From assembly GCA_001774945.1 (NCBI GenBank), contig MFBL01000023.1, forward strand, positions 1-27,599: DNA of 27,599 nucleotides, read 5' to 3'. A program made the translations under genes and the position numbers. This document shows, piece by piece, positions 1 to 6,360 of the stretch. A model generated the notes under the pieces. The model was not told the DNA's origin. It searched no databases and worked only from the letters and a program-made list of their open reading frames with translations. The stretch is from Candidatus Curtissbacteria bacterium RIFCSPHIGHO2_12_FULL_41_17 (lineage in GTDB: Bacteria; Patescibacteriota; Microgenomatia; Curtissbacterales; GWA2-41-24). Position 1 is the first letter of the stretch, and each line of letters starts with the position of its first letter.

Positions 1-843
1 AGCAGACGGATTTCGGAAAAAGATGTCACTAATCTGGTTATTTTTTCCGATTGGAGTTCTATATACACATTTTGCGAAAATATAAGTTTGGGTGATATCA
101 AAAAAGCAGTAACTTACATCGAAGATCTTTACAGCGCCCAGGCGGATATCTCGGTATTTATTAAAGAAGCTGTTCTTTTTTTGGAAAAACTTTTTCTTTT
201 AAAAATGAATATTAATGCGACTGGTGATTTTGACAGTGATCAATTTGCCCAAATGAAGCTTCTAGAAGAAAAATTCACAACTTATGACTTACAACATTTA
301 ATGAAACTTTTTTTAATTGCCGAGAGCGAAATGAGAATTTATCCTCTGCCGCATATTTCATTGCTACTTGCGACATGTAAATACTGCCTGCCAAAGGCAG
401 AGCAAAAAATGGCAATGCAAACTGCAAGTGGGGAAACTTTAACAGATTTGCCTACCGACAAAAATGATAATGTAGTAAAAAAACAGAAGATCCCTAAGTC
501 TTTTGCCAAAATTACCAAATTATGGCCGGATTTTCTTAACAAAGTTAAACCGGTAAACGCTCATGTTATGGCGGTTCTAAGATCCGCAAGGCCCGTTCGC
601 TTTGATGGCGCTAATCTTGTCATAGAAGTATTTTACAGGTTCCACAAGGAAAAATTAGAAGAGCCAAAAATTTCCAAAATGCTGGATAATATAATTTGCG
701 AAACAATGGGAATGCCTTTAACAATGAAATTTATTTTAAATAATGATAAGTCACAGTTGCCCAAAGCAGTTCGTGCAAGCGATGTAGTTGATATTAAGGA
801 AGCTGAATTGGAACGTGCAGCGGCCGAGATATTTTCCAAATGA
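1..843 (+). CDS. dnaX: DNA polymerase III subunit gamma/tau, C-terminal part (5' truncated by window edge)
   Basis: The reading frame is open from base 1, so the gene begins upstream and only about 280 C-terminal residues are present. DnaX is the clamp-loader ATPase subunit of the replicative polymerase. What remains is the collar region (helical, with the motif SLGDIKKAVTYIEDLY), a charged linker, and the C-terminal domain around NAHVMAVLRSARPV and VIEVFYRFHKEKLE, a pattern I associate with bacterial gamma/tau tails. The nucleotide-binding part is outside the window. Support comes also from context, since ybaB and recR follow downstream as in the classic dnaX-ybaB-recR cluster. The gene ends in TGA and overlaps the next start by ATGA. 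A palindrome at 384-400 lies in the linker. Identification rests on the tail and synteny, so it is good but not absolute. Confidence 0.8.
   Translation, partial: SRRISEKDVTNLVIFSDWSSIYTFCENISLGDIKKAVTYIEDLYSAQADISVFIKEAVLFLEKLFLLKMNINATGDFDSDQFAQMKLLEEKFTTYDLQHLMKLFLIAESEMRIYPLPHISLLLATCKYCLPKAEQKMAMQTASGETLTDLPTDKNDNVVKKQKIPKSFAKITKLWPDFLNKVKPVNAHVMAVLRSARPVRFDGANLVIEVFYRFHKEKLEEPKISKMLDNIICETMGMPLTMKFILNNDKSQLPKAVRASDVVDIKEAELERAAAEIFSK
384..400. repeat. Short palindrome inside dnaX linker
   Basis: CTGCCTGCCAAAGGCAG forms a hairpin (CTGCCT/AGGCAG) within the coding linker of dnaX, encoding CLPKA. A near-identical palindrome occurs inside the protease gene at 22046-22061, and CCTGCCTG/CAGGCAGG arms bound the element before recR. 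Confidence 0.5.
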
Positions 844-1247
844 AGAAAAAAATTTTGTTAATTGCCATTTCTTCTTTGATTCTTAGTGCGTGCATTCCCC
901 GTCTAAGTTCTAATGGGGGATCGACAGATTCCGGTGAGTATGCAAAAGGGAAAGTAGTAGCGGGTTTTCCAGGTTTGCCGCGTTATCCTAAATCGCAAGT
1001 TATTGAAACAATCGGGCAGAAAGGTTCATATGGAGGAACTTTTGTAGTCGATAAGGACATACTAAAGGTCGTCAAATTTTATAATGAATCATTGCCCAAA
1101 CTAGGATGGGAGGTGAAAGTGCGGCAACAATCACAATATAATTATCTTTTTGAGATTAAAAATAGCAATTTATATGGGACAGTCATAGTTAATACGGCGG
1201 CTGACGGTGAAACTGTGGCGATTTCGATGGCGGCCTCACCCCGCTAG
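840..1247 (+). CDS. Small lipoprotein, unknown function
   Basis: A 135-residue protein with a short Lys-rich start, a hydrophobic stretch (residues 5-16) and a lipobox LSAC ending at Cys18, as expected for a secreted protein anchored through a lipid-modified cysteine. The rest is hydrophilic: a Gly/Ser-rich linker, then a compact domain from about residue 42 with PRYPKSQVIE and VVKFYNESLPKLGWEV. The latter resembles the pattern of small secreted domains that pack a helix (KFYNESLPKLGW) against a sheet, but I do not recognise a named family with certainty. It starts four bases before the dnaX stop and is therefore probably co-transcribed and translationally coupled with it. No function can be assigned. 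Confidence 0.75.
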   Translation: MKKKILLIAISSLILSACIPRLSSNGGSTDSGEYAKGKVVAGFPGLPRYPKSQVIETIGQKGSYGGTFVVDKDILKVVKFYNESLPKLGWEVKVRQQSQYNYLFEIKNSNLYGTVIVNTAADGETVAISMAASPR

Positions 1248-1253
1248 ATAAAG

Positions 1254-1282
1254 TTGACGTTGAAAGTCTTAATTGTTAAGAT
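1254..1282 (+). promoter_or_regulatory. Promoter for the coiled-coil exported protein gene
   Basis: TTGACG (1254-1259), a 17-base spacer and TAAGAT (1277-1282), with the ATG at 1296 only 13 bases downstream. The transcript would carry a leader of only a few bases. No Shine-Dalgarno sequence lies before the ATG. Confidence 0.6.
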
Positions 1283-1295
1283 TAGATGTATCTTC

Positions 1296-1892
1296 ATGAA
1301 AACTGCCAAAAAACTCCCTTTTCTTCTGACAATAATAGCTGCAGTTGTTGTATTTTCGACTGTGGTTCCAGCAACATTTGCCCTAAGCGATATCGAGCCC
1401 CCTAGAACCAATAGGCCATTCGAGCAGAAACGGGAAATAGTACAGGAGAAGCGGCAGGATTTTAGAGAGAACGCTGCGACTAAACAGGCGCAGGTTAGAC
1501 AGAAAACTGTCGACAAAATAAAAACAGTCTTTTTGCGAATTTTAAAAAGATTAAATGCGGCGTTTGCAAGGCTCGACAAAATTGCGGAAAAAATCACCCA
1601 TAGGATAGACAAGTTAAAGGAAAAAGGCGTCGATACAAGTTTGGCAGAGGCAAAACTGGCGGCGGCGCAAGACAAGAAAGAGGCAGCAAAAACGGCAATT
1701 GATGATGCTGCTGCAAAGATCGATGCGATTGACTCGTCAACTTCAACGGTTCGCGATGCAGTCCAAGCCGCCAAAGACGCGGTCAGAAGTGCCAAGAAAG
1801 CATTGTTTGATTATCACAAGGCATTAGTTGAAGCGATAAGAGAGCTTAAGGCAGCGGCCAGTTTAAAGGAAGGAGCATCAAATGAGCAGTAA
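1296..1892 (+). CDS. Exported coiled-coil protein, unknown function
   Basis: From the ATG at 1296 the protein has 198 residues. It opens with MKTAKKLPFLLTIIAAVVVF, a clear signal peptide ending near AFALS, followed by an almost entirely helical, Lys/Ala/Asp/Glu-rich body with heptad-like spacing (for example KTVDKIKTVFLRILKRLNAA, then long Ala-rich helices to the end). This suggests a secreted or surface-attached coiled coil. An upstream TTG at 1254 would add 14 residues but overlaps the -35 element, so 1296 is preferred. The end overlaps the next gene by 11 bases, suggesting a two-gene operon of envelope proteins. I recognise no family. Confidence 0.7.
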   Translation: MKTAKKLPFLLTIIAAVVVFSTVVPATFALSDIEPPRTNRPFEQKREIVQEKRQDFRENAATKQAQVRQKTVDKIKTVFLRILKRLNAAFARLDKIAEKITHRIDKLKEKGVDTSLAEAKLAAAQDKKEAAKTAIDDAAAKIDAIDSSTSTVRDAVQAAKDAVRSAKKALFDYHKALVEAIRELKAAASLKEGASNEQ

Positions 1893-2154
1893 ACTAAAGT
1901 TTGGAATTTTGAATATTTTGATAATTCTTTTGGTTGGGGCGATTGGCATATTTGCAGTGGTAGTGTCTTTGAAAAATATCGGCAAGACGACACCCCAGGA
2001 GGCTGCCGAGATTTTAGACGGGCAGGTGCAAAAACTAAATGAGCTTGGCGCCTCTGACGAAATTCCCTCGATTGAGGCGGAGTTAAATTCCACAAGCCTT
2101 GACGATTTGGATCAGGGAGTAGCGGAAGTTGACAATTCTTTGCAGGGACTTTAG
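1882..2154 (+). CDS. Small single-pass membrane protein, unknown function
   Basis: A 90-residue protein with one strong transmembrane segment (about residues 8-29, ILNILIILLVGAIGIFAVVV) and a short acidic C-terminal domain with two predicted amphipathic helices (PQEAAEILDGQVQKLNEL and DDLDQGVAEVDNSLQ). The start overlaps the end of the coiled-coil gene by 11 bases and has AAGGAGC just upstream within that gene, so translational coupling is likely. The pair may act together at the membrane: an exported coiled coil and a membrane anchor. That is inference only; no family is recognised. Confidence 0.65.
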   Translation: MSSKLKFGILNILIILLVGAIGIFAVVVSLKNIGKTTPQEAAEILDGQVQKLNELGASDEIPSIEAELNSTSLDDLDQGVAEVDNSLQGL

Positions 2155-2183
2155 TTTTTCCCCAAAATTGCTGTTTTGCCGTA

Positions 2184-2212
2184 TTGACAAACTTTACCAA
2201 AAGTCGTAATTT
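2184..2212 (+). promoter_or_regulatory. Promoter with a long leader for the polytopic membrane protein gene
   Basis: TTGACA (2184-2189), 17-base spacer, TAATTT (2207-2212). The start codon lies at 2324, so the leader would be about 105 bases, AT-rich, with CCTAAAATTT occurring twice. It ends in an AAGGAGG Shine-Dalgarno sequence, the best one in this window. This is the opposite of the near-leaderless arrangement of most genes here. Confidence 0.5.
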
Positions 2213-2323
2213 TCAAATCGATTAGCACTCCTAAAATTTGGGAACAACTTCTAACGGCGATAAGTGAAAAACAAATTTTTTGAACCCTAAAATTTTTAAC
2301 TCTAAAAAAGGAGGACATTTTTA

Positions 2324-2707
2324 ATGTCTGGTTGGCGCATCGTCTGGTACAGTGTTTTAATTTGGCTTTTGTCATTTTTAATCAGCAGTTTTGTCGTTCT
2401 GCCGTGGTATTATTTGGTTTTGCCGATTGCAGTTTTTTGGACTACTGTTTTTTATTTCAAAAACACCGAAAGGACTCTTCAAAATGGGCTTTTGGTTTCG
2501 TTATTCTGGTTTTTTGTGATTCTTGGATTAAATTTTCTTGAAATAATTGGTCCGTATTACTCGGATTTGGAATATTACTTTTCCGATTTTCGAAACTGGT
2601 TACTGTATCCATTAATCTTATTAATTCCCTTCATTCTTGGTATTATTTGGGAAAATTCAAATTTGAAAAATAGAGGACCTGGACACTGGCATCCCCATAA
2701 GTTGTAA
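2324..2707 (+). CDS. Polytopic membrane protein, unknown function
   Basis: A 127-residue very hydrophobic protein rich in Trp, Phe, Tyr and Leu, with about four transmembrane segments (roughly residues 7-27, 28-46, 54-75 and 92-110) and a short basic tail ending in GHWHPHKL. The His residues of the tail could in principle bind metal, but nothing more supports that. Translation probably starts at 2324, since a strong AAGGAGG lies at the right distance upstream. The gene stands alone behind its own promoter and long leader, suggesting post-transcriptional control. No family is recognised. Confidence 0.65.
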   Translation: MSGWRIVWYSVLIWLLSFLISSFVVLPWYYLVLPIAVFWTTVFYFKNTERTLQNGLLVSLFWFFVILGLNFLEIIGPYYSDLEYYFSDFRNWLLYPLILLIPFILGIIWENSNLKNRGPGHWHPHKL

Positions 2708-2730
2708 GATTTTACCCGACAGATTATTTT

Positions 2731-3300
2731 ATGGTAAGCTTGATCTTAATGCGCGATTTGGCGAATCAGAATTTTTCGACGAATAAAAAATCACCTATTC
2801 CACGGTCTTTTAGGCTAATTATTCTAGCTGTTATTATAGCCGTCGCCGTTTTCTTTATCGGATCAAGAGTTAATTTACCGGTTGGTGGTGGGCAGGATAT
2901 TGTCTTGCAGGAATCCCCAAGAAATTTATCACCGGTTTCTGTAGACGATAGTGAGAGTGTAACCGAAGGAGGAGTAGATTTGGTTACGCAGACAGCAGCA
3001 TTGAAGGATGTGAAGTACGGGGGAGATGCTAGCGGAAGGGCCAGCAGGTCTTTTGGCGGTGGAACTTACATTTTATCTGTTGATGCTACTTTGCCCGACC
3101 CGAAAAATACCAATTATCAGGTATGGCTTACTGATGGAACTAATGTTATTCCGATAGATTATATGAGGGGATCCAAAACTTCTTGGAGTTTAAGCCTTAG
3201 AGACACCGACAAATACTCAAAATATGACGGAATTTGGGTAACTCTTGAGCGAAGCAAAGACAATAAACCGGAGGAACGGGTTTTGGAAGGAAGCTTTTAG
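2731..3300 (+). CDS. Membrane-anchored protein with anti-sigma-K (RskA)-like C-terminal domain
   Basis: A 189-residue protein with a cytoplasmic basic N-terminus, one transmembrane helix (about residues 28-44, RLIILAVIIAVAVFFIG), a Ser/Pro-rich linker and a compact beta-rich domain from about residue 85. The domain has NTNYQVWLTDGTNVIP, then GIWVTLERS and a terminal VLEGSF, the arrangement found in the extracytoplasmic part of anti-sigma-K factors (YQVWL...VTVE...VLxGSL). The N-terminal zinc-finger sigma-binding domain of true RskA proteins is missing, so it is probably not an anti-sigma factor in the classical sense. An alternative ATG at 2749 would remove six residues and fits the short-leader pattern better. 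The function is unknown. Confidence 0.65.
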   Translation: MVSLILMRDLANQNFSTNKKSPIPRSFRLIILAVIIAVAVFFIGSRVNLPVGGGQDIVLQESPRNLSPVSVDDSESVTEGGVDLVTQTAALKDVKYGGDASGRASRSFGGGTYILSVDATLPDPKNTNYQVWLTDGTNVIPIDYMRGSKTSWSLSLRDTDKYSKYDGIWVTLERSKDNKPEERVLEGSF

Positions 3301-3310
3301 TACGTGGATG

Positions 3311-3392
3311 GTTCATCGTTTATCGTTCATTGGGGATTGATCTTCTCCTATGTTGAATATTTCCGATTAACAATTTACGATTAACGATTAAC
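3311..3392. repeat. Imperfect long inverted repeat before the cytidylyltransferase gene
   Basis: The stretch 3311-3334 (GTTCATCGTTTATCGTTCAT onward) is an imperfect inverted match of 3369-3392 (ending ACGATTAACGATTAAC), with an AT-rich middle. The right arm ends directly at the ATG at 3393. It could fold as a hairpin in the transcript or be a small interspersed element. It resembles no terminator, since no T run follows. Confidence 0.5.
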
Positions 3393-3815
3393 ATGAAAAA
3401 AGTAATGGTCTTTGGCGCTTTTGACGGGCTTCACCCCGGACACTTGGACTTTTTTAAACAAGCGAAAAAGTTTGGTGACTATTTAATTGTATCGGTTGGA
3501 ACGGATCAAAATGTTGAGAGGATAAAAGAGAAAGCGCCGCTTTTCAATCAGCAGGAAAGGCTTGACTTGGTTTCTGCTGTTGGTATTGTTGACAAGGTTA
3601 TTTTAGGGGCGGAGGAAGATTTTTACGCAGAAATTAAAAGATATTCTCCCGATGTCATTTGCTTGGGTTATGACCAGTGGGCAAGTGAGGGTGAGGTCAG
3701 ACGAGGACTTGACAAGGTTGGTCTGATCAAAACAAAAGTCATAAGACTAAAACCGCACAAATTTGAGAGAGCTAAATCGACAATTGTCAAGAAAAATTCA
3801 GTTGATTTCCAGTAA
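3393..3815 (+). CDS. Cytidylyltransferase-family nucleotidyltransferase, probably RibL-like FAD synthase
   Basis: A 140-residue single-domain HIGH-type nucleotidyltransferase. The N-terminal motif GAFDGLHPGHLDFFKQAK carries the HxGH signature (HPGH, residues 14-17). VSVGTDQNVERIK, QQERLDLVSAVGIVDKVILG and DVICLGYDQW follow in the order seen in glycerol-3-phosphate cytidylyltransferase (TagD) and archaeal-type FAD synthase (RibL). The YDQ segment and the LKxKVIRLKPH end are closer, from memory, to RibL-type proteins, which transfer AMP to FMN. The exact substrate cannot be settled by reading. It ends one base before the convergent hibernation-factor gene. No ribosome binding site is evident; the start abuts an inverted repeat. 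Confidence 0.75.
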   Translation: MKKVMVFGAFDGLHPGHLDFFKQAKKFGDYLIVSVGTDQNVERIKEKAPLFNQQERLDLVSAVGIVDKVILGAEEDFYAEIKRYSPDVICLGYDQWASEGEVRRGLDKVGLIKTKVIRLKPHKFERAKSTIVKKNSVDFQ

Positions 3816-3816
3816 T

Positions 3817-4170
3817 TTACTTCTTAAACCTTAAAAGCAATTTATTAAAGACGCCTTCTTTGTGCTGTTTGGAAACTTCTTTTTCCTTATGTTTGATTAA
3901 TGTTCTTTTCATTCTTTCAACTGCTTTGTCGATTGCTTTATCCATGGCGCGTTCGCTGTCGACAATTTCCAGAATTCTGCCCGGAACGTGAATAGTGATC
4001 TCGCAATAATAATCCTGCTCCTGGCCCCGGTGGGATTTTTCCGACAAAAGCCTTACTTTGATATCGGTAATGTGTGAATGGTAACGAAGGAGTTTCTTTA
4101 TCTTTTTATCAGCGTAAGCTTTAAGTTTAGGATCGCTTTCAAAATGGAGCCCGGTTATGGAAATAGTCAT
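3817..4170 (-). CDS. hpf: Ribosome hibernation promoting factor, HPF/YfiA family
   Basis: A 117-residue protein starting MTISITGLHFES. HPF/YfiA proteins bind the small ribosomal subunit at the tRNA and mRNA sites and silence ribosomes in stress or stationary phase. The beta-alpha-beta-beta-beta-alpha pattern is present: KLKAYADKKIKKLLRYH (helix 1), ITDIKVRLLSEK and YYCEITIHVPGRILEIVDSE (strands), MDKAIDKAVERMKRTLIKHK (helix 2), then a basic tail. It lacks the long-form C-terminal dimerisation domain. A longer reading from 4212 exists, but the promoter (TATAAT, 12 bases before this ATG) shows that 4170 is the true start. Convergent with the nucleotidyltransferase gene. Confidence 0.85.
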   Translation of the reverse strand: MTISITGLHFESDPKLKAYADKKIKKLLRYHSHITDIKVRLLSEKSHRGQEQDYYCEITIHVPGRILEIVDSERAMDKAIDKAVERMKRTLIKHKEKEVSKQHKEGVFNKLLLRFKK

Positions 4171-4182
4171 CGGTAGACTACT

Positions 4183-4212
4183 ATTATATCCTCTTGTTGA
4201 TTTTTGATGCAA
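4183..4212 (-). promoter_or_regulatory. Promoter of the hibernation factor gene, short leader
   Basis: On the minus strand, TTGCAT (4207-4212), an 18-base spacer and a perfect TATAAT (4183-4188), followed after 12 bases by the ATG at 4170. Transcription would start within about five bases of the start codon. Confidence 0.65.
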
Positions 4213-4242
4213 AACCTAGTAATCTTTTTGCATATGTTCGAT

Positions 4243-4262
4243 CCTTCGACTTCGCTCAGGAC
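4243..4262 (+). repeat. Interspersed repeat R1, intergenic copy before ybaB
   Basis: CCTTCGACTTCGCTCAGGAC, the reference form of the R1 family. It lies between the hpf promoter and ybaB. The same 20 bases occur unchanged inside cysS at 8329-8348. Confidence 0.8.
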
Positions 4263-4278
4263 AAGTAATTAAATATAA

Positions 4279-4578
4279 ATGTTTGACAAATTACAACAAC
4301 TCAAAGAGCTAAAGAAAATGCGGGACGAAGCGATGCGTATCCAGAAAGCTTTGGATGAAGAAATTGTCGAGGTGGAAAAGCACGGTGTTCGCGTGCGCGT
4401 GACACTAGCGCAGAGATTTGTCGAAATTGCGACAAACGGTAAAAGCGAAAGCGATATTGTCGATGCCGTTAACGAAGCAGTCAAAGAATCCCAGAAACAA
4501 GCCGCCAAAAAAATGCAGGGTATGGTTGGGATGGAAGGCTTAAAAGGAATGCTTGGCGGCGGCGGCGGAAGTAGCTAA
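4279..4578 (+). CDS. ybaB: YbaB/EbfC family nucleoid-associated protein
   Basis: A 99-residue protein with the YbaB layout: an N-terminal helix (KLQQLKELKKMRDEAMRIQK), a beta sheet core (EEIVEVEKHGVRVRVTLAQR, FVEIATNGK), a C-terminal helix (DIVDAVNEAVKESQKQAAKK) and a Met/Gly-rich flexible tail ending in a poly-Gly run. YbaB proteins bind DNA as dimers and are linked with recombination and repair. Position between dnaX and recR matches the common bacterial order, although here several other genes are interposed. The preceding sequence TAATTA (4266-4271) ends seven bases before the ATG and could be a -10 element partly supplied by the flanking R1 repeat. Confidence 0.85.
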   Translation: MFDKLQQLKELKKMRDEAMRIQKALDEEIVEVEKHGVRVRVTLAQRFVEIATNGKSESDIVDAVNEAVKESQKQAAKKMQGMVGMEGLKGMLGGGGGSS

Positions 4579-4582
4579 ATTT

Positions 4583-5611
4583 ATGGTTGAAGCAAAAGCT
4601 TCTGCCTGTTATTCTCCATTTGAAACCATAAAAACTCCTGAAGGTAAAATTGATCATTCCTTTGGTCCGTATAGTGAAACGCGCGAACATTTGGATGACT
4701 GGTTTCCAAAACTTCTTTCCAACCTTGGAGTTGCGGAAGGATTAACTGTTGAGCTTGGTTCCGGGCATGGTCATTCCGCGGAATATTTCCTTCCCTATGT
4801 AGCTGTAACAGGACGTTGCATCTTGTCGGAGCCTGACGAAAGAGGATTTGCCGGATGTTTGGAAAAATACGGTTCGGATTCGCGGGTTGAAGTTAAAAAT
4901 AAGAGTGCACTTGAGGCCTTGGGTGAATTGGAAGACGGTAGCATTGATCGGATTTTTTATCTTAACTCAATTCATCTAGATGAGGAGAGAGAAGAAGTAA
5001 TTGAACTTGCTTTTAAAAAACTGAAGCCAGGAAGGCTACTGAAGCCAGGAAGGCTACTGATTGCAAACTCGTCTTTCATATATGAGGCTGTACCTCTAAG
5101 CGAGGGTCGTCTGTACCCGCGCTGGATGGCCAGGGCGTATAAAATCCTGGAAAGTCTTAATCCCCAACTCCATCTTTTTTTAAGAAAAAACAAAGATAAA
5201 CTTAAGCATATGCACAGAGCACCAAAGGCAGACTATGATGCTCTTTTTACGACGAAAGGATTTTCGCTGGCGGATCTTGCTCCGTACGGTCTTGCCTTCG
5301 AGCAGCCGGGCTCACAGCTTCGAAATTCATTTATTGGTCTCTTTAAGATTGCTCAATATAGTGTATGGATTTATGGAACAATGCCATTTGTAATAGAAGG
5401 CGAGGAGGTTTCTGATGAGGAGATTGAAAGAAGGTTAGATATATTAACAAGAGCTCAGCAAGAGGCGCTTTTGGAGGTGTATCCGCAAATAATAGGTCCA
5501 AGAATCAGTCCCAGAAATAATGCGATTTGGGTGGCCGAAAAACCGCAAAATCAAGAAATGTCTAGTAAATCACAGGATGGAGTAAGGAAACCTGTTTCGG
5601 TTGCCGCTTAG
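4583..5611 (+). CDS. Class I SAM-dependent methyltransferase, substrate unknown
   Basis: A 342-residue protein from the ATG at 4583, four bases after the ybaB stop. Motif I is visible as TVELGSGHGHS; an acidic residue at the end of the second strand (LSEPDER) would bind the SAM ribose, and DGSIDRIFYLNSIH plus LKPGRLLIAN are the motif IV and post-motif regions. The C-terminal half (about residues 170-340) is an extension I do not recognise and may carry substrate specificity. An upstream in-frame ATG at 4553 lies inside ybaB and is less likely. An 18-bp perfect tandem duplication (5021-5056) repeats KPGRLL in the loop before a core strand. It was probably co-transcribed with ybaB. Confidence 0.7.
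   Translation: MVEAKASACYSPFETIKTPEGKIDHSFGPYSETREHLDDWFPKLLSNLGVAEGLTVELGSGHGHSAEYFLPYVAVTGRCILSEPDERGFAGCLEKYGSDSRVEVKNKSALEALGELEDGSIDRIFYLNSIHLDEEREEVIELAFKKLKPGRLLKPGRLLIANSSFIYEAVPLSEGRLYPRWMARAYKILESLNPQLHLFLRKNKDKLKHMHRAPKADYDALFTTKGFSLADLAPYGLAFEQPGSQLRNSFIGLFKIAQYSVWIYGTMPFVIEGEEVSDEEIERRLDILTRAQQEALLEVYPQIIGPRISPRNNAIWVAEKPQNQEMSSKSQDGVRKPVSVAA
5021..5056 (+). repeat. Perfect 18-bp tandem duplication in the methyltransferase gene
   Basis: CTGAAGCCAGGAAGGCTA occurs twice back to back (5021-5038, 5039-5056), in frame, giving LKPGRLLKPGRLL where the family normally has a single LKPGGxLL. The identity of both copies suggests a very recent event or a sequencing/assembly artefact. Confidence 0.9.
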
Positions 5612-5612
5612 C

Positions 5613-5665
5613 CCTGCCTGCTCCTCGAGTCTGAGCGACCTCGGAGTCGAAGACCGACAGGCAGG
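5613..5665. repeat. Palindrome-bounded R1-related element upstream of recR
   Basis: Perfect 8-bp inverted arms CCTGCCTG (5613-5620) and CAGGCAGG (5658-5665) enclose a sequence whose reverse strand reads CTTCGACTCC then CGCTCAGACTC, a diverged inverted R1 copy. The right arm ends at the first base before the recR -35 hexamer. Confidence 0.65.
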
Positions 5666-5694
5666 TTCAAAATTTTTTGTGCCACTGATATACT
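5666..5694 (+). promoter_or_regulatory. Promoter of recR, near-leaderless
   Basis: TTCAAA (5666-5671), 17-base spacer, TATACT (5689-5694), then nine bases to the ATG at 5704. No Shine-Dalgarno sequence is present. Confidence 0.65.
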
Positions 5695-5703
5695 TATTGT
5701 AAG

Positions 5704-6300
5704 ATGAAAGTTCCCAAAAGTGTTGCTAGTTTAATTGAGGCTTTTGAAACTCTGCCGGGGATTGGGCCGAAGACGGCGGCACGGCTTACTTACTACCTTT
5801 TGCACGCGCCGGATGGTGTGGCCCAAAAGCTGGCAGAGGCCGCCGGGGAAGTAAAAACAAAAACCAAAATTTGTGCTGTCTGCCAGAATATTACGGAGGT
5901 CGATCCTTGCGAAGTCTGCGAGGATCCAAGTCGTGACCAATCGATTATCTGTGTGGTCGAGGATCCTCTGGATGTCTGGGCTATTGAAAAATCGGGGAGT
6001 TTTAACGGTATTTACCACGTACTTCATGGAGTTATTGCACCGCTTGACAATATAGGACCCGAAGAATTGAAAATAAGTGAACTTCTAAAAAGACTTAAGG
6101 GACACGAAATCAGAGAACTAATCATGGCAACTAACCCTTCAATGGAAGGGGAGGCAACGGCGATGTATATCCAAAGACTTATTAAGCCGCTTGGTTTAAA
6201 GATAACCCGTATTGCCCGGGGAATTCCCATTGGAGCCGAGATTGAATATGCAGATGAGGTGACGGTGCGCCGGGCGCTTGAAGGCCGCAAGGAATACTGA
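5704..6300 (+). CDS. recR: Recombination protein RecR
   Basis: A 198-residue protein of normal RecR length and full domain order. A helix-hairpin-helix lies at LPGIGPKTAARL (about residues 17-28), a four-cysteine zinc finger at Cys57, Cys60, Cys69 and Cys72 (CAVCQNITEVDPCEVC), and a Toprim domain from IICVVEDPLDVWAIE through IMATNPSMEGEATAMYI. A C-terminal Walker B-like segment follows (ITRIARGIPIGAEIEYADE). RecR acts with RecO (and RecF) to load RecA onto single-stranded gaps. It has its own promoter nine bases upstream of the start, so it can be expressed separately from ybaB despite their usual linkage. Confidence 0.95.
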   Translation: MKVPKSVASLIEAFETLPGIGPKTAARLTYYLLHAPDGVAQKLAEAAGEVKTKTKICAVCQNITEVDPCEVCEDPSRDQSIICVVEDPLDVWAIEKSGSFNGIYHVLHGVIAPLDNIGPEELKISELLKRLKGHEIRELIMATNPSMEGEATAMYIQRLIKPLGLKITRIARGIPIGAEIEYADEVTVRRALEGRKEY

Positions 6301-6301
6301 A

Positions 6302-6351
6302 GCAATTGTTAAATTGCTGAATTGCTACATTGTTGAATTTTCACTTACAAT
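6302..6351 (+). promoter_or_regulatory. Promoter region of the 6361 gene, with an inverted repeat
   Basis: GCAATT/AATTGC arms form a small hairpin at 6302-6317 after recR. TTGCTA (6322-6327), an 18-base spacer and TACAAT (6346-6351) follow, ending nine bases before the GTG start at 6361. The AATTGCT/ATTGTT units repeat several times here. Confidence 0.5.
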
Positions 6352-6360
6352 TAAATTAGA

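Noticed and set aside
1244..1795. A 183-codon open frame on the minus strand
   Set aside because: It runs antisense to the exported coiled-coil gene. The plus-strand reading has a promoter, a signal peptide and heptads; the minus reading is an Ala/Ser/Phe-rich shadow.
2731..3300. A true RskA anti-sigma factor regulating an ECF sigma factor
   Set aside because: The N-terminal sigma-binding zinc-finger domain is missing and no sigma factor gene is adjacent; only the outer domain resembles RskA.
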